Shown piece after piece: positions 45,332-58,279 of a DNA stretch of 64,000 bases. This DNA is from an uncultured Mycoplasmataceae bacterium (GTDB taxonomy: Bacteria; Bacillota_I; Bacilli_A; Mycoplasmatales; Mycoplasmoidaceae), in assembly GCA_947041945.1 (NCBI GenBank), contig CAMREV010000001.1, positions 45,644 through 109,643 on the forward strand, written 5' to 3'. Position numbers and translations under genes: made by a program. Under the pieces are notes generated by a model. The model had not been told where the DNA came from, searched no databases, and saw only the letters and a program-made list of their open reading frames with translations. Positions within the stretch are counted from its first letter, which is position 1. Each line of letters starts with the position of its first letter.

Positions 45332-46114
45332 ATGCTTTACGATACTCATGCACATCTAAATCTTGATTACACAGAAGAAGAAATAAATTCCATTATAGAG
45401 AAATCAATTGAACAAGAAATTTATGTAAACGTTGTTGGTGTTGATTTAGAAAGTTCAATTAGAGCAGTGGAAATATCTAAATTAAATTCTAAATATTTTT
45501 TTGCTGTAATTGGAATTCATCCTAATGATGCTAGCAAAAAAACAAAAGAAGAAATTGATATAGACATAGAAAAGCTTGATGGATTAATAGCAAGTAATTT
45601 AGATTGTATAAAAGCAATTGGTGAAACAGGTTTAGATTATTTCAGAGAGAAAGATCCAAGTGGAGTTGCAATGCAATTTTATTCTTTCAATAAACATGTT
45701 GAAATAGCAAGAAAATATAACTTACCATTAGTGTTACATATTAGAGATGCTCATGAAGATGCAATTAAGTTTATAAAAGAAGAAAACCTTTCTAATGTTT
45801 TAATTCACTGTTTTTCAGATAAATTAGAGTATGCTGAACAATATGTAAAATTAGGTTGTAAACTATCATTTCCAGGAATAATTACTTTTAAAAAATCAAT
45901 TGATTTAAGGGAAGTTGTTTCAAAAATAGATATCAGTAATATTGTTTTGGAAACAGATTGTCCTTACTTAACTCCTGAACCTTTTAGAGGAAAAAAGAAC
46001 TCTCCAATATACATTGAAACAATATTTAAAGAAGTATCTAAAATAAAAAATATTTCATATAACGAAACATGTGAAAAAATATGTGCAAATTCATTATTTT
46101 TTTTTAATATATAA
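45332..46114 (+). CDS. tatD: TatD-family metal-dependent DNase
   Basis: A 260-residue TIM-barrel hydrolase. Motifs: YDTHAHLN at the start (metal His pair), GIHPNDA, AIGETGLDYF (metal Glu), LVLHIRDAHEDA, LIHCFSD, LETDCPYLTPEPFRGK. Family members are 3'-5' exonucleases acting on DNA or RNA and damaged ends. Directly behind galE with almost no gap, so co-transcribed. Confidence 0.94.
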   Translation: MLYDTHAHLNLDYTEEEINSIIEKSIEQEIYVNVVGVDLESSIRAVEISKLNSKYFFAVIGIHPNDASKKTKEEIDIDIEKLDGLIASNLDCIKAIGETGLDYFREKDPSGVAMQFYSFNKHVEIARKYNLPLVLHIRDAHEDAIKFIKEENLSNVLIHCFSDKLEYAEQYVKLGCKLSFPGIITFKKSIDLREVVSKIDISNIVLETDCPYLTPEPFRGKKNSPIYIETIFKEVSKIKNISYNETCEKICANSLFFFNI

Positions 46115-46129
46115 AGTATAATTTTATAT

Positions 46130-47356
46130 ATGGAAAAACCAAAAATTACAAAAAGAAATTGAGAAGCAAGTGATGACAAGGAAATTGTTATTCATGAAAA
46201 AATCTCAAACTATGATAAATTAGTTACTAAAAAAATTAATCAAGAAAAAATTGAAAAAAAAGTTAATAAAAAAGTAGAAAAAAAAGAAATTAAATTAGCT
46301 GAAGAAGATGATAAATTTTTAGAAGAATTTGAAAATAAAATTAAAGAAGCAGAAATATTTTCTGGTGAATTTGATAATTCTTTGCTATCTAAAAAAGAAT
46401 TAGATGAAAAAAATAGAAATCAACTTTATACAAAATTAATAATGGAAATAGAACTTTTAGAAAAAATTAACTTTTCAAATTATAAAAACCATACTGCTTT
46501 AATATTTTCAAAAATTAACCAAAGAATATTTGATTACATTAAAGATGAAAATAAAAAAGAAAATTATTTAATCAAACATAAAGAAATAGCGATCTACAAA
46601 AGAATTGTGAAAATTCTAAAAATCAAAAGAACTTTAACACTAAATAATAATATGAATGATTCAATTATAGATATCAAAGGCTTAAATAAAATATATGAAA
46701 GCAAGTCTATAAACAATCATGTTTTAAAAGATATTAATCTTTCAATTAAGAAAGGTGAATTTGTTATCCTTGTTGGTCCATCTGGTAGTGGAAAAACAAC
46801 ATTAATGAACATTATCTCTGGTGTTGATAAATTAACTTATGGTGAGATAGTTGTTAATAATAAAAATATTTCCATATTAAAAGAATGAGAACTTACAGAT
46901 TTTAGATTAGAAAACATTGGATACATCTTTCAAAATTATGGACTTATCCCAAATCTAACTGTGAAGGAAAATATTTCTATGGGTGCTTATATGAGTTTCT
47001 TAGTCAAGAAACAAAAGAGCAAAATAAAATATGATAATTACATTAATGAACAAAATGTTAAAGAAATATTAGAAAATTTAAATCTTTTAGATATTCAAAA
47101 TAAAATGCCATTCAAATTATCTGGTGGTCAAAAACAAAGAGTTTCAATTGGAAGAACAATTGCAAAGAAGACCCCTATTATTTTTGCTGATGAACCAACA
47201 TCGGCTTTAGATGAAAAGAATGCAGAAAACGTTATTGAGCTTTTAAAAAAAATAAACTCAGAATATAACACAACTATCATCATGATTACTCACAATGATA
47301 AAGAATTAGATTATGCATCAAGAGTAATTAGGTTAAAGGATGGTCAAATTCAATAG
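46130..47356 (+). CDS. ABC transporter ATPase (LolD/MacB type) with long N-terminal extension
   Basis: A 408-residue protein. Residues 1-about 175 are a charged, Lys/Glu-rich extension, helical and partly coiled-coil-like, found before the usual ATPase domain. That domain (about 180-408) shows Walker A GPSGSGKTT (about 216-224), Q-loop FQNYGLIPNLTV, signature LSGGQKQRVSIGR (about 330) and Walker B PIIFADEPTSALD, with H-loop ITHND. The sequence is closest to LolD/MacB-type export ATPases. No permease is adjacent in this window, so the partner is elsewhere. Confidence 0.85.
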
Positions 47357-47386
47357 TTATATAATATAATAATTAAGGTAAAAAAA

Positions 47387-49774
47387 ATGGAAAACAAGAA
47401 GAAAAAAAGTATATGAAAAGCTAAATCTCCTGGTTTACTTAATAAAGCAAAAATTGTTGCTTCTGCTGTTGAAGCTAATAAAGATGAGTATCGTAAACTT
47501 TCTGATAGTGAAATAAAGGAAAGAGTTGCTTTTTTAGTTGATCAAATTAAAGATGAAAAGATTAGCATTGATGATATTGTTGTAGATGCTTTCTCTATGG
47601 CTAGAGAAATTATTTTTAGACAACATAAACTTTTTGCTCACCATGTACAAATAATGGGAGCTTATATTATTCACACTGGTGACTTTGCAGAAATGTTCAC
47701 TGGTGAGGGTAAAACTTTAACAATTCTACTTGCTTCATTTTTAAATTCATTAAAAAAAGAAGGTGTTCATATTGTAACCGTAAATGAATACTTAGTTAAG
47801 AGAGATGCTGAGTTTTCTAGAGTTGCTTTTGAACCTTATGGTATAACTGTTGGTTATAATACATCTGAACTAAATCAAATGGTAAAAAAGCAAATGTTTT
47901 CTAAAGATATTACATACACTACTAACTCTGAGTTAGGTTTTGATTACTTAAGAGATAATATGGTTAGAAATATTTCTAACAAATCAATTAGAGGTCTATC
48001 ATTTGCAATCATTGATGAGGGTGACTCAATTCTAATTGATGAAGCAAGGACTCCATTAATTATTTCTGGGATGCCAAAAGATGAAAGTAAATTTTATCTT
48101 GAAGCAGATAACTTTGTAAAAGGTTTAAAAGAGGAAGACTATATAATTGATAGTGAATCAAATACAATCTTTTTATCTGAAGAAGGTGCTGAAAAAGTTG
48201 AAAAACATTTTGATTTAAAAAACCTATATTCTGTAGAATCAGCAGATATTGTTCATAAAATAACAAACTCTTTAATGGCTAACTTTGTTTTTGCATCAGG
48301 TAGAGAATATATGGTTAAGAGTGACGAGATTTTATTAATTGATATTTTTACTGGAAGAGTATTAGAAGGTAGAAGTTATAATGCTGGACTTCATCAAGCT
48401 ATTCAAGCTAAAGAAAGAGTTAAAATAGATCCAGAAAATCAAATCTTAGCAACAATAACTTATCAATCATTATTTAGACTATATAAAAAGATTTCAGCTG
48501 TTTCTGGAACTGCTTACACTGAAGCTGAAGAGTTCTTAAAAATTTACAACATGATTGTTATTAAAGTTCCTACAAATAGACCAATTGTAAGAAAAGATCA
48601 TCCAGATTATATTTTTAATAATAAAAAAGCTAAATGAAATCACGTTATTGCAGAAATTAAGAGAATTCATGCAACTGGACAACCAATCCTAGTTGGTACT
48701 TCATCAGTTAATGATTCTGAATTAATTCATAGAAGACTTTTAGAAGAAAAAGTTCCTCATGAAATCTTGAATGCAAAAAATGATGCAAGAGAATCTGAAA
48801 TTATTAAAAATGGTGGTATCAAAGGTTCTATTACTATATCTACAAATATGGCTGGTAGAGGTACTGATATTAAAATTAATGAAGAAGTTAAAGGACTTGG
48901 CGGACTTTATGTTATTGGTACAGAAAGACACGAATCAAGAAGAGTTGATAATCAGTTAAGAGGTAGATCTGGAAGACAAGGTGATCCTGGTGCTTCTAGA
49001 TTCTTTACTTCACTTGAAGACTCACTATTCAAAAGATTTGCAACAGATAGATTTGAAAAAGCAAGCACAAAATTAGAAGGTGAAGAATTCTTTGACTCTA
49101 TTTTCTTCTCAAGTTTATTAGATAAGACTCAAAAGAAAGTTGAAGGAATTAACTTTGACATGAGAAAGAACCTTATGGACTATGAACATGTAGTTTCTTT
49201 ACAAAGAGAGTTAATTTATAAACAAAGAGATCAAATTTTATTAAATGAAAACTGTGATCAAATTTTAATTAATATGTCAAAAGAATTTACAGAAATGAAA
49301 ATTAAAGATTTTGTAAAAGATAACAACTCAGCAATTATTAATGGTGAAAAGATGGTTGAATGATTAAACAAAAATATTTTAAAATTTGATTTCTTTAAAC
49401 AAGAAGACTTTGATAATTTAGAGAAAATACATGCTCAAATAAAATTAAATAAAATATTTAGAATTACAATTAAAACTAAGACACAAATTTTAAGAGAATT
49501 AGATTCATTGGCACAAGTAAACAATATTTTAATTCAAAATATTGATAATGCTTGAACAAAACATTTAGATAGAATGAGTAAATTAAAAGAAGCAGTTAAC
49601 TTGAGAGCTTATGAACAAAAAAGTCCATTAAATCTTTACATTGAAGATGGAAATAGATTTTTTGAAACAATGAAAAGTGAAATTGTAAATAATGTTTTAA
49701 ATACTTTATTTGTTACTCCTTTGCCTGATGAAGAAAAAAGATTAAGAGCAACACTTACAAGTGAAGAAGTATAG
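47387..49774 (+). CDS. secA: Preprotein translocase ATPase SecA
   Basis: A 795-residue SecA, which drives protein export through SecYEG. Walker A is MFTGEGKTLT near residue 105; DEAD motif IIDEGDSILIDEARTPLII (canonical DEVDS has become DEGDS); TNSELGFDYLRDNM; GTSSVNDSE; TNMAGRGTDIKI; and RSGRQGDPGASRFF. The C-terminal zinc-binding, SecB-contacting tail is absent, as usual in Mollicutes. The ribosome site AAGGTAA precedes the ATG. Confidence 0.97.
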
Positions 49775-49837
49775 TAAAAATACAATATAATTGCAAAAAA
49801 ATAAATGATATAATTAAGAAAATATAAATGGGATATT

Positions 49838-50239
49838 ATGGCTAAAAAAAATAAAATGAAAAAGTCTATTCATGCTGATTCAATAGATGTTGTTTCAGAA
49901 AAATATGAAACTGAAAAAGCAGAGACAAAGAAACACAAAAATGTTCAAGATCTTAATATTGAAACTATAGCTTCAGATACTCCTTTTTACTTAAAATATA
50001 GAATTCCTATTTTTTCATCAATTTATAAAATTAAAAGTAAGTTTTTTTTAGAAGATAAAAAGAAATTTTTCTTATATCTTTCATTAATTATTTTTGCATT
50101 ATTAGTTAGTATTACTTTAATTGTTGTTGGTGGTTTATGACTTAGTGGAACTTTTGGAGAAAACCCTGCAAATTCTGAAATAGGTTTTATTCCTGGTTTA
50201 ATTATGGCAATTGGTGCTTCAATTTTAGTGGTGGTGTAA
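49838..50239 (+). CDS. Hypothetical two-helix membrane protein
   Basis: A 133-residue protein. A Lys/Glu-rich cytosolic half (residues 1-80) leads to two hydrophobic segments (about 85-101 and 115-133) with a short outer loop GTFGENPANSE. A TGA Trp is at about residue 101. It sits between secA and hprK, one base before the hprK start, so it belongs to that transcript. No family recognised; a membrane factor linked to secretion is possible only from position. Confidence 0.6.
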
Positions 50240-50240
50240 A

Positions 50241-51161
50241 ATGGATAAAATAAACGAAACCATTTCAATTACTTGAAAAGACCTTACTAAAAACTTTGAT
50301 GAATTCAAAGTAGTTAATATTGGAAAAAGTAAAAAAATAAATTCAACAAGAATGTCAAGAGCGGGTTTAGAACTTTCTGGTTACATTACTAGAAAAGAAT
50401 CTTTTGCTGCTATTTTATTTGGAAGAGAAGAATATAATTATCTTTTAAGCTTTGATGAAAAAACAAGAAATGAAAAAATTGATAACTTTTTCAAACTAAC
50501 TCCTCCAGTGATTATTTTGTCTAGATCATTTGATGAAAATATTATTTTAGACTTTGCAAAAAAATATGATGTAACAATAATAAAATCAAATCAAACTAGT
50601 AGTTATATTAATACTTCTACAAATTTATTATTATTAGACTTATTAAGTAAATATGAATCTATTCATGGAAACTTAGTTGAAGTTTATGGAGTTGGTGTTT
50701 TATTAATTGGAGAATCTGGATTAGGAAAATCAGAGATTACTTTAGAGTTAATTAAAAAAGGACATCTTTTTATTGCTGATGATGTTGTAGAGTATACACA
50801 ATTATTTAGTGATATAGTTGGTAGAGCAAATAAGAAAACAGGTAATTTTATTGAAGTTAGAGGTTTAGGTATTCTAAATATATCTAAACTTTATGGAGTT
50901 CAAGTAACAAAAAAAGAATGTCAAATAGATGTAGTTGTCGAATTAAAACCAATTTCAAGAGAAGAGACTTTTGAAAGACTTGGAAGAGAATATGCATATA
51001 AAAGATTATTCAACATTGATGTTCCTCATTATAAAATTCCAATTTCACCTGGTAGACAAATTGGGGATATAATTGAAGCAATTGTGGGTGATTTTAAATT
51101 AAAAAAATCAGGTTATTTTTCTACAAATGAATTTCTTAAGAAATTAAAAGAGGAAGACTAA
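50241..51161 (+). CDS. hprK: HPr kinase/phosphorylase
   Basis: A 306-residue bifunctional enzyme phosphorylating or dephosphorylating Ser46 of HPr in PTS control. Walker A GESGLGKSEITLEL near residue 157, LFIADDVVEY, EVRGLGILNISKLYG (the family signature) and DVPHYKIPISPGRQIGDIIEAI are visible. Followed at one base by lgt; the hprK-lgt-trxB order is conserved in many Firmicutes. Confidence 0.96.
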
Positions 51162-51162
51162 T

Positions 51163-52212
51163 ATGTTTGATTCAGGTGTTTTATTTCAAATATTTACAAA
51201 CAACATTAATAATGTAGCATTCAAAATTGGTGATCTTGAAGTCGCTTGATATGGTATTATTATTTTTTTTGGTTTTATCTTTGCTTCTTTAGCAGCTTTT
51301 TTAAAGGCTCACTTATGATATAAAATTCCAACTGAACCAATTTTATATTATTTATTTATTGCAATTCCTATATCAATTATTGGTGCTAGGGTTTGGGCTG
51401 CAGTTATTGGTGAAATTAATATTGTAGACTTTTTTCATTTTAGGAATGGTGGTTTAGCAATTCAAGGTGGTGTAATGGCAGCATCCATTGCTGCATTGAT
51501 ATATTTCCCTCTAATTCTAAAATCAGCTAAATACAACGTTAAAACATGCTTAAATGATGAAGTTAAAGTAAAGAGAGTTTCTACTTTTGTTTATGCAGAT
51601 TGTTTATTACCATGTATTCTTGTTGGACAAGTAATTGGTAGATGGGGAAATTTTATAAATGCTGAGATATTTGGTGCAGTAGCTACTCCAGAACAATTAT
51701 CATGATTAAAAAACTTTTTACCTTTTGTATATGAAGGAATGATTATTAATAGAGTTTTAAGACAACCATTGTTCTTATATGAATCATTTATAAACTTTAT
51801 AATATTTATTGGTATATATTTTGGAGCAGAATTTATTTCATTCAGAAAAGCAGGAGATCTTGGAGCATTATACTTCATATCTTATGGAGTTGTAAGAACT
51901 ATAATGGAGCCACTAAGATTTAGTCAGTTTGGTTACACTACTTCATTAGTAACTTCAATTATTATGATTGTATTTGGAGTAATATTTATTTTATATAATC
52001 ACTTATATTTAAATAAACATAGAGATCAATTCATTATCTTTACAATGTATAAAGGTTTTCAATTACCATTTAAAAAACTTTATTATTTAATGAGTAGTTC
52101 ATATAAAAAAGAAGTTGATAGATATGACCCATATTGAGAAAATTGAGGTAATCCAAAACCTTTAAAGTTAAAAAGAACAAATGAAGAGATGCTATACTAT
52201 AATGGATATTAG
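51163..52212 (+). CDS. lgt: Prolipoprotein diacylglyceryl transferase
   Basis: A 349-residue integral membrane enzyme with about seven hydrophobic segments that adds diacylglyceryl to lipobox Cys. Signature GRWGNFINAEIFG (residues about 160-172) and RNGGLAIQGGVMA are seen. It contains rare TGG Trp codons (GRWGN, RVWAA) among TGA ones. Substrates include the lipoproteins at 61296 and 63823. C-terminal tail after the last membrane segment is long (about 60 residues). Confidence 0.96.
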
Positions 52213-52223
52213 GAGAATAATAT

Positions 52224-53153
52224 ATGGAAAATAAAAATATATACGATTGTTTAATAATAGGTGCTGGTCCAGCTGGATTGACTGCTGCTATATATGCTCA
52301 AAGAGCTGGCCTTAAATGTTTAATTATTGAAAAGGATACTCCTGGTGGGAAAATGTCAAAAACTGCCATTATTGAAAACTACCCTGGATTTAAAACTATA
52401 AAAGGTTATGAAATATCACTTAATATGTTAAACCAAGCGAAAGAGACTGGTGTTATTTACTTATACGGCGAAGTAACAAGTGTTAATAAAAAAGATAACA
52501 TCTTTGAACTTACAATTGAAGGTGAAGAATCTGTGTATGGAAAAACAGTAATTGTTGCAACAGGAATGAAAGAGAAAAAAATTGGAGCTCCTGGAGAAGA
52601 AAAATTCTATGGTAATGGAGTTTCATATTGTGCAATTTGTGATGGTGTTTTATTTAGAGGTAAAGAAGTTGCTGTTGTTGGTGGTGGAAATTCTGCTTTT
52701 GAAGAGTCTATTTATTTATCTGAATTAGCTAACAAGGTTTATTTAATTCATAGAAATGAAAAATTTAGAGCTGAACAAAAAATCATTGATAAAGTAAAGG
52801 CTATACCAAAAATTGAATTAATAACAAACAGTGTTATTAAATCAGTTAATGGTGATAAACAAGTCACAGGAATAACTGTTTCTAATGTAATAGATAACAC
52901 TGAAAGAGAAATAAAATTAGATGGTGTATTTGTTTTTATTGGTTACAATCCTGAAACAGATTTCATTGATAATAAAATTATTGATGTTGACAACAACTTC
53001 ATTGTTGCTAATCAAGATATGGAAACTAAAACTCCTGGATTATTCTCTGCTGGTGATGTTATTCAAAAAAAATTCAGACAAATTTCAACAGCCGTTAGTG
53101 ATGGAACGATAGCTGCACTTAACATTAAAAAATATATTGAAGATAATTTTTAA
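52224..53153 (+). CDS. trxB: Thioredoxin reductase
   Basis: A 309-residue flavoprotein. FAD motif GAGPAGLTAAIYAQRAG, redox pair SYCAICDG near residue 135, NADPH motif VVGGGNSAFEE, and FVFIGYNPETDF then FSAGDV near the end. It reduces thioredoxin with NADPH. The ribosome site AGGAGAATAATAT precedes the ATG. There is no in-frame TGA. Confidence 0.97.
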   Translation: MENKNIYDCLIIGAGPAGLTAAIYAQRAGLKCLIIEKDTPGGKMSKTAIIENYPGFKTIKGYEISLNMLNQAKETGVIYLYGEVTSVNKKDNIFELTIEGEESVYGKTVIVATGMKEKKIGAPGEEKFYGNGVSYCAICDGVLFRGKEVAVVGGGNSAFEESIYLSELANKVYLIHRNEKFRAEQKIIDKVKAIPKIELITNSVIKSVNGDKQVTGITVSNVIDNTEREIKLDGVFVFIGYNPETDFIDNKIIDVDNNFIVANQDMETKTPGLFSAGDVIQKKFRQISTAVSDGTIAALNIKKYIEDNF

Positions 53154-53246
53154 TTTTTAAAGTTAATATGAATAATAAATAGAAAATTTAAAATTAAATA
53201 TATTTAGTATTATTAATATGCTAATTTTAATAATAAGGAATAAAAT

Positions 53247-53870
53247 ATGAAAATAGCAATAATAGGTCCAGGTGCTGTTGGAAAAACAACTATAATTGAA
53301 ATTCTTAAAAAAGATTTAATAGATTTCAAATTTATGGATGAAAGAGAAGAAATTCTTAATGAAAATTTTGATTCATATATGAAGGATTTTAAATCAAATG
53401 CTTTTGAATCACAAAAACATTTTTTTAATTTTAGAAAAAAACAAATTGAAAGTTTTATTAATTTTGATAATGTAATAATAGACAGACATTTAATTGATGA
53501 TTTTATTTTTCCTGAAACACATATAGAATTTAAAAACTTTAATTCAGAAGAAGCTACTAAATGAAAAAAAATAGAAGAAGAATACTTACTTTTTTTAAAA
53601 TCAATACCTAAATTAGACTTTCTTTTTTTATTAACAGCTAATGATGAAATCATTAAAAAAAGAAGAGAGAAAAGATCATTAAAAGAAGACTTAAGAAAAT
53701 CAGAAATGGATAATCATTATTTTTTCAACAAAGTAAATGAAAAATACCAAAGTGATAATTTTAAAAAATTTGCCGAAAAATTTACTAAAAAATTAATAAT
53801 TTTAGAAAATAAAGAATCAGAAAAAACTGCTAAAAATATTAAAGAAATTATATTAAAAAGACTAACATAA
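53247..53870 (+). CDS. Deoxynucleoside kinase
   Basis: A 207-residue kinase of the deoxyadenosine/deoxyguanosine kinase family. P-loop IIGPGAVGKTT at residues 5-15, IDRHLIDDFIFPE (the D-R-x motif) near residue 75, and KKRREKRSLKEDLR (lid arginines) near 130. It salvages deoxynucleosides, which suits a genome lacking de novo nucleotide synthesis. AAGGAATAAAAT precedes the ATG. A hairpin overlaps its stop. Confidence 0.85.
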
Positions 53871-53890
53871 GTTAAATGTTAGTCTTTTTA
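53855..53890 (+). terminator. Terminator of the housekeeping block
   Basis: 14-bp stem AAAAAGACTAACAT / ATGTTAGTCTTTTT with a seven-base loop; the left arm ends inside the kinase stop codon. Confidence 0.8.
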
Positions 53891-53914
53891 ATACTTTATA
53901 AGAATATGAATAAT

Positions 53915-54070
<156 letters not shown>

Positions 54071-54081
54071 CATATTCTTTT

Positions 54082-55731
54082 TTATTTTAGTGTAACAATA
54101 TTCTCACATTTAAATTTATTCAATGTGTTATTTGAAGTGAAGATTATTGTCTTATTCTTTGCATGTTTCTTTAATGCTTTATGTACTAATTCAATTTGAC
54201 TATCATCCAGTATTGATTCAATTGAATCAAATAATAAAATGTCTGGATCATTATAAATTAAGTAAGCAATTGAAAACATTTGTTTTTGACTATCTGAAAT
54301 TTGTAACCCTTGAGAGTTAACTGGATTTTTGATAATAGATTCATAGAAATATTCTTCATCAATTTTAAGATCTTTTAAAATGCATGATAATTTTTCATGA
54401 TCAATATCAATGTCTTCAAATTCTAAACTTATTCTTGGAAAAAAACTTTGGTATGCAATCTTTTCTCTTAGATGTTCAATTTTGTAATCTCTTAATTTGT
54501 TATTATCAATTAAAATTTCTCCGCTATCAACATTATAATAATTCATTATTAATTTTAAAACAGTTGTTTTTCCACTTTTTGATTTTCCACAAATTAAGTT
54601 TCTTTTATTCTTTTCAAATTTGATATTTAAATTATCAAAAACTTTTTTTCTTTCATTATTTGCAAGATAAGAAAAACAAACATTTTGAAATTCTAAATCA
54701 CCTTTAATATTTACTTCTAATGTTCCTTGGTTATATTCTTCTTCTCAATCATGAAATTCTTTAATTCTAATTATAGAAGCGTTTAACATTACTGAGTCAT
54801 TTACTAATTCTGATATTTTTTCAACAGGAGAAACTAAAATGTTAGCTGAAGCAATCAACCCAATTAATTCTGCATTAGTAATTGTTTTGTTAGCAACTAA
54901 AAACGAACCAACTACTAAAGTTAGCATTGAGATTAATAATGATGTTAAGAATCCATTCATTTTAAACAAAGATAATTTTCAAAAAAACTTTTCTGAAAAT
55001 TCATATAATTTTTTTTGAAGTCCATCAAACTTATTCATTGATAATCTTGAATTACTATAAGATTTAACTTGTGAAACCATATCAATGTTTTCACCTATAT
55101 CAACATTAATATCTGAACTTAATAATTTAATTTTTTGTTTCATAAAAGATAGTTTTTTAAAGAATACTAAATAAATGAAAATCGAAATTAAATAAACACT
55201 TAAAACTACAACACCAATAATTCAATTAACTAAGAAGATATAAACAAAACCTCCTGTTGAAAGAATTACAATAGTTATTACATTTGAAATAGCACTATAT
55301 GAGAAACTATTTACTTCTTTTAAATCTTCTACCAATCTATAAAAATATGTTCCACTAGGTGTGTCTTCTATTCTTTGCATTGGTAGCTTATGAAATTTAG
55401 CAAGCATATCTCTTCTTATTTGTAATTCAAGCTTTAAATCAAATGTATGCCCTAAATGATCTAAGAAGAAATATAGAGCAATTTTTACAACAACAATTAC
55501 TGCTAGCATTCCTGAAAAGAAGGCTAAATCTTTATAAATATCTTTTTCAGCTGATGTAGTTATTAACTGAGTAATGATTGGGATAAATATAGTTGTTGAT
55601 GTAGTTATTGTTGTAAAAAGAACAATTAATATAAAAAATATTAAATTCTTTTTATAGTACTTTAAATACAATCTTCAAGAATTGTAATAATTACTTTTCT
55701 TGAATGAGTTAACTTTATCTTGCTTATTCAT
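54082..55731 (-). CDS. ABC exporter half-molecule with degenerate ATPase, accessory cargo gene
   Basis: A 549-residue ABC exporter of membrane-then-ATPase order. Six hydrophobic segments span about residues 25-320. In the ATPase, Walker A GKSKSGKTT (about 382-390) is intact, but the signature is ISDSQKQ (about 478) instead of LSGGQ, the Walker B catalytic Glu is replaced (ILLFDSIES, about 498-506), and the H-loop His is missing (IFTSNN, about 530). It may be the inactive half of a heterodimer or be in decay. It sits 16 bases after lysS and is followed by a broken lysS 3' copy, a sign of insertion. Confidence 0.8.
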
Positions 55732-55747
55732 TTATGCTCCTATTGAT

Positions 55748-57211
<1,464 letters not shown>

Positions 57212-57310
57212 ATATATAATCCTAATTTGATTTGTTATACTTTTTATTATATTTATAATATATAAAAAATATGAATAAAAACAAACTTTATATTAGATTT
57301 TTTTTAGAAT

Positions 57311-57490
57311 TTAAAAATAATTTGAACAATACAAATTAATTATTTGATAATTTTCAATTATTTTTTGTTTAATTAAAATTGACATTTCATACTTATTAAG
57401 TTGATATTGAATCAAAAAATTTGATTCATATAATATTGTCTCGCCAATAACAAAACCATTTTTATTTTTGCTTACATTAATTGTAATCAT
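57311..57490 (-). CDS. Possible small protein (59 residues)
   Basis: An open frame of 59 codons with even, protein-like composition (ITINVSKNKNGFVIGETI ... NLYCSNYF). No in-frame TGA, no family recognised, and only a weak ribosome site. It lies in a decayed stretch upstream of lysS on the same strand, so it may be a gene fragment. Confidence 0.3.
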   Translation of the reverse strand: MITINVSKNKNGFVIGETILYESNFLIQYQLNKYEMSILIKQKIIENYQIINLYCSNYF

Positions 57491-57813
57491 TCTATTTCTT
57501 GCTTTTTACATTATAAATGCAATTCTTAAAATACTGGTATTAGTTGTAAAATTAAATATAAAGTTTTAATATTTCTATTGTTTTTACCATTTTTTATAGT
57601 CAATAATTAATAAAAAATGATATAAATGCACCTTATTATGCATGAGTTGTCCAAATACAAATAAGGCTGTAAATAGATTTAAAATATCTTACTTGAAAAC
57701 ATACACTTCCAATCTATTATGTTCTTTGTAATTTGGAATTAACAAACCATATTTTTCAAATAATTTAGCCATTATTTTTAAATTTATAAAACCTATTAAA
57801 TAAAAATAAAAAT
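57491..57813. other. Gene-poor gap
   Basis: About 320 AT-rich bases. On the minus strand a short frame near 57692-57775 reads MAKLFEKYGLLIPNYKEHN, which could be the tail of a lost gene. Nothing else can be supported. Confidence 0.4.
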
Positions 57814-58254
57814 TTAAGAATCATTCTCAAATAATAGATCCAAAACTTTACTTGCTTTTTCCATATCAAAAGCACAATAAGTAGCATATAAAAGTGCCTC
57901 TATGCAATCTGATTTATTGTGTTTTCCTATTTCATTAGATCTTTCATAAGAAAAATATTTTTCTAATTTCAATTTATCAAATATACTTTGTAATTTTTTA
58001 TTTCCAACATATTTTTCCTTTACAGCTGTTGGATTGGATTCGGTAGAGTAATTATCTATATACTTCTCGCAAGCCAACAAGCCTAAAAGAGCATCCCCTT
58101 TTAATTTGAAAACCTCAAAAGAGCAATTTTTAGAGTTATAATCTTTTCGTTGTTTAAAAGCACTAAGAAAAACATCTTCGTTACATTCATTTATTTCTAT
58201 TTCTAACTTTTCTTTCATAAAGGTTTTAAATTCTTTTAACATTAATTCATCCAT
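57814..58254 (-). CDS. RNase III-like single-domain protein
   Basis: A 146-residue protein resembling the RNase III catalytic domain without a dsRNA-binding domain. FKLKGDALLGLLACEKYI corresponds to the LEFLGDAVL signature (Asp kept, first Glu replaced by Lys), and KSDCIEALLYATYCAF corresponds to the A-D-x-x-E-A-x-x-G-A segment with both acids kept. It could be a Mini-III-like nuclease or an inactive relative. The ATG at 58254 is preferred; a TTG at 58317 would add residues that are really the remains of a methyltransferase gene. Confidence 0.6.
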   Translation of the reverse strand: MDELMLKEFKTFMKEKLEIEINECNEDVFLSAFKQRKDYNSKNCSFEVFKLKGDALLGLLACEKYIDNYSTESNPTAVKEKYVGNKKLQSIFDKLKLEKYFSYERSNEIGKHNKSDCIEALLYATYCAFDMEKASKVLDLLFENDS

Positions 58255-58279
58255 ATTAATTATTAAGATTGCATTATTT

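Noticed and set aside
48771..48959. Plus-strand 62-codon frame inside secA
   Set aside because: Out-of-frame shadow of secA.
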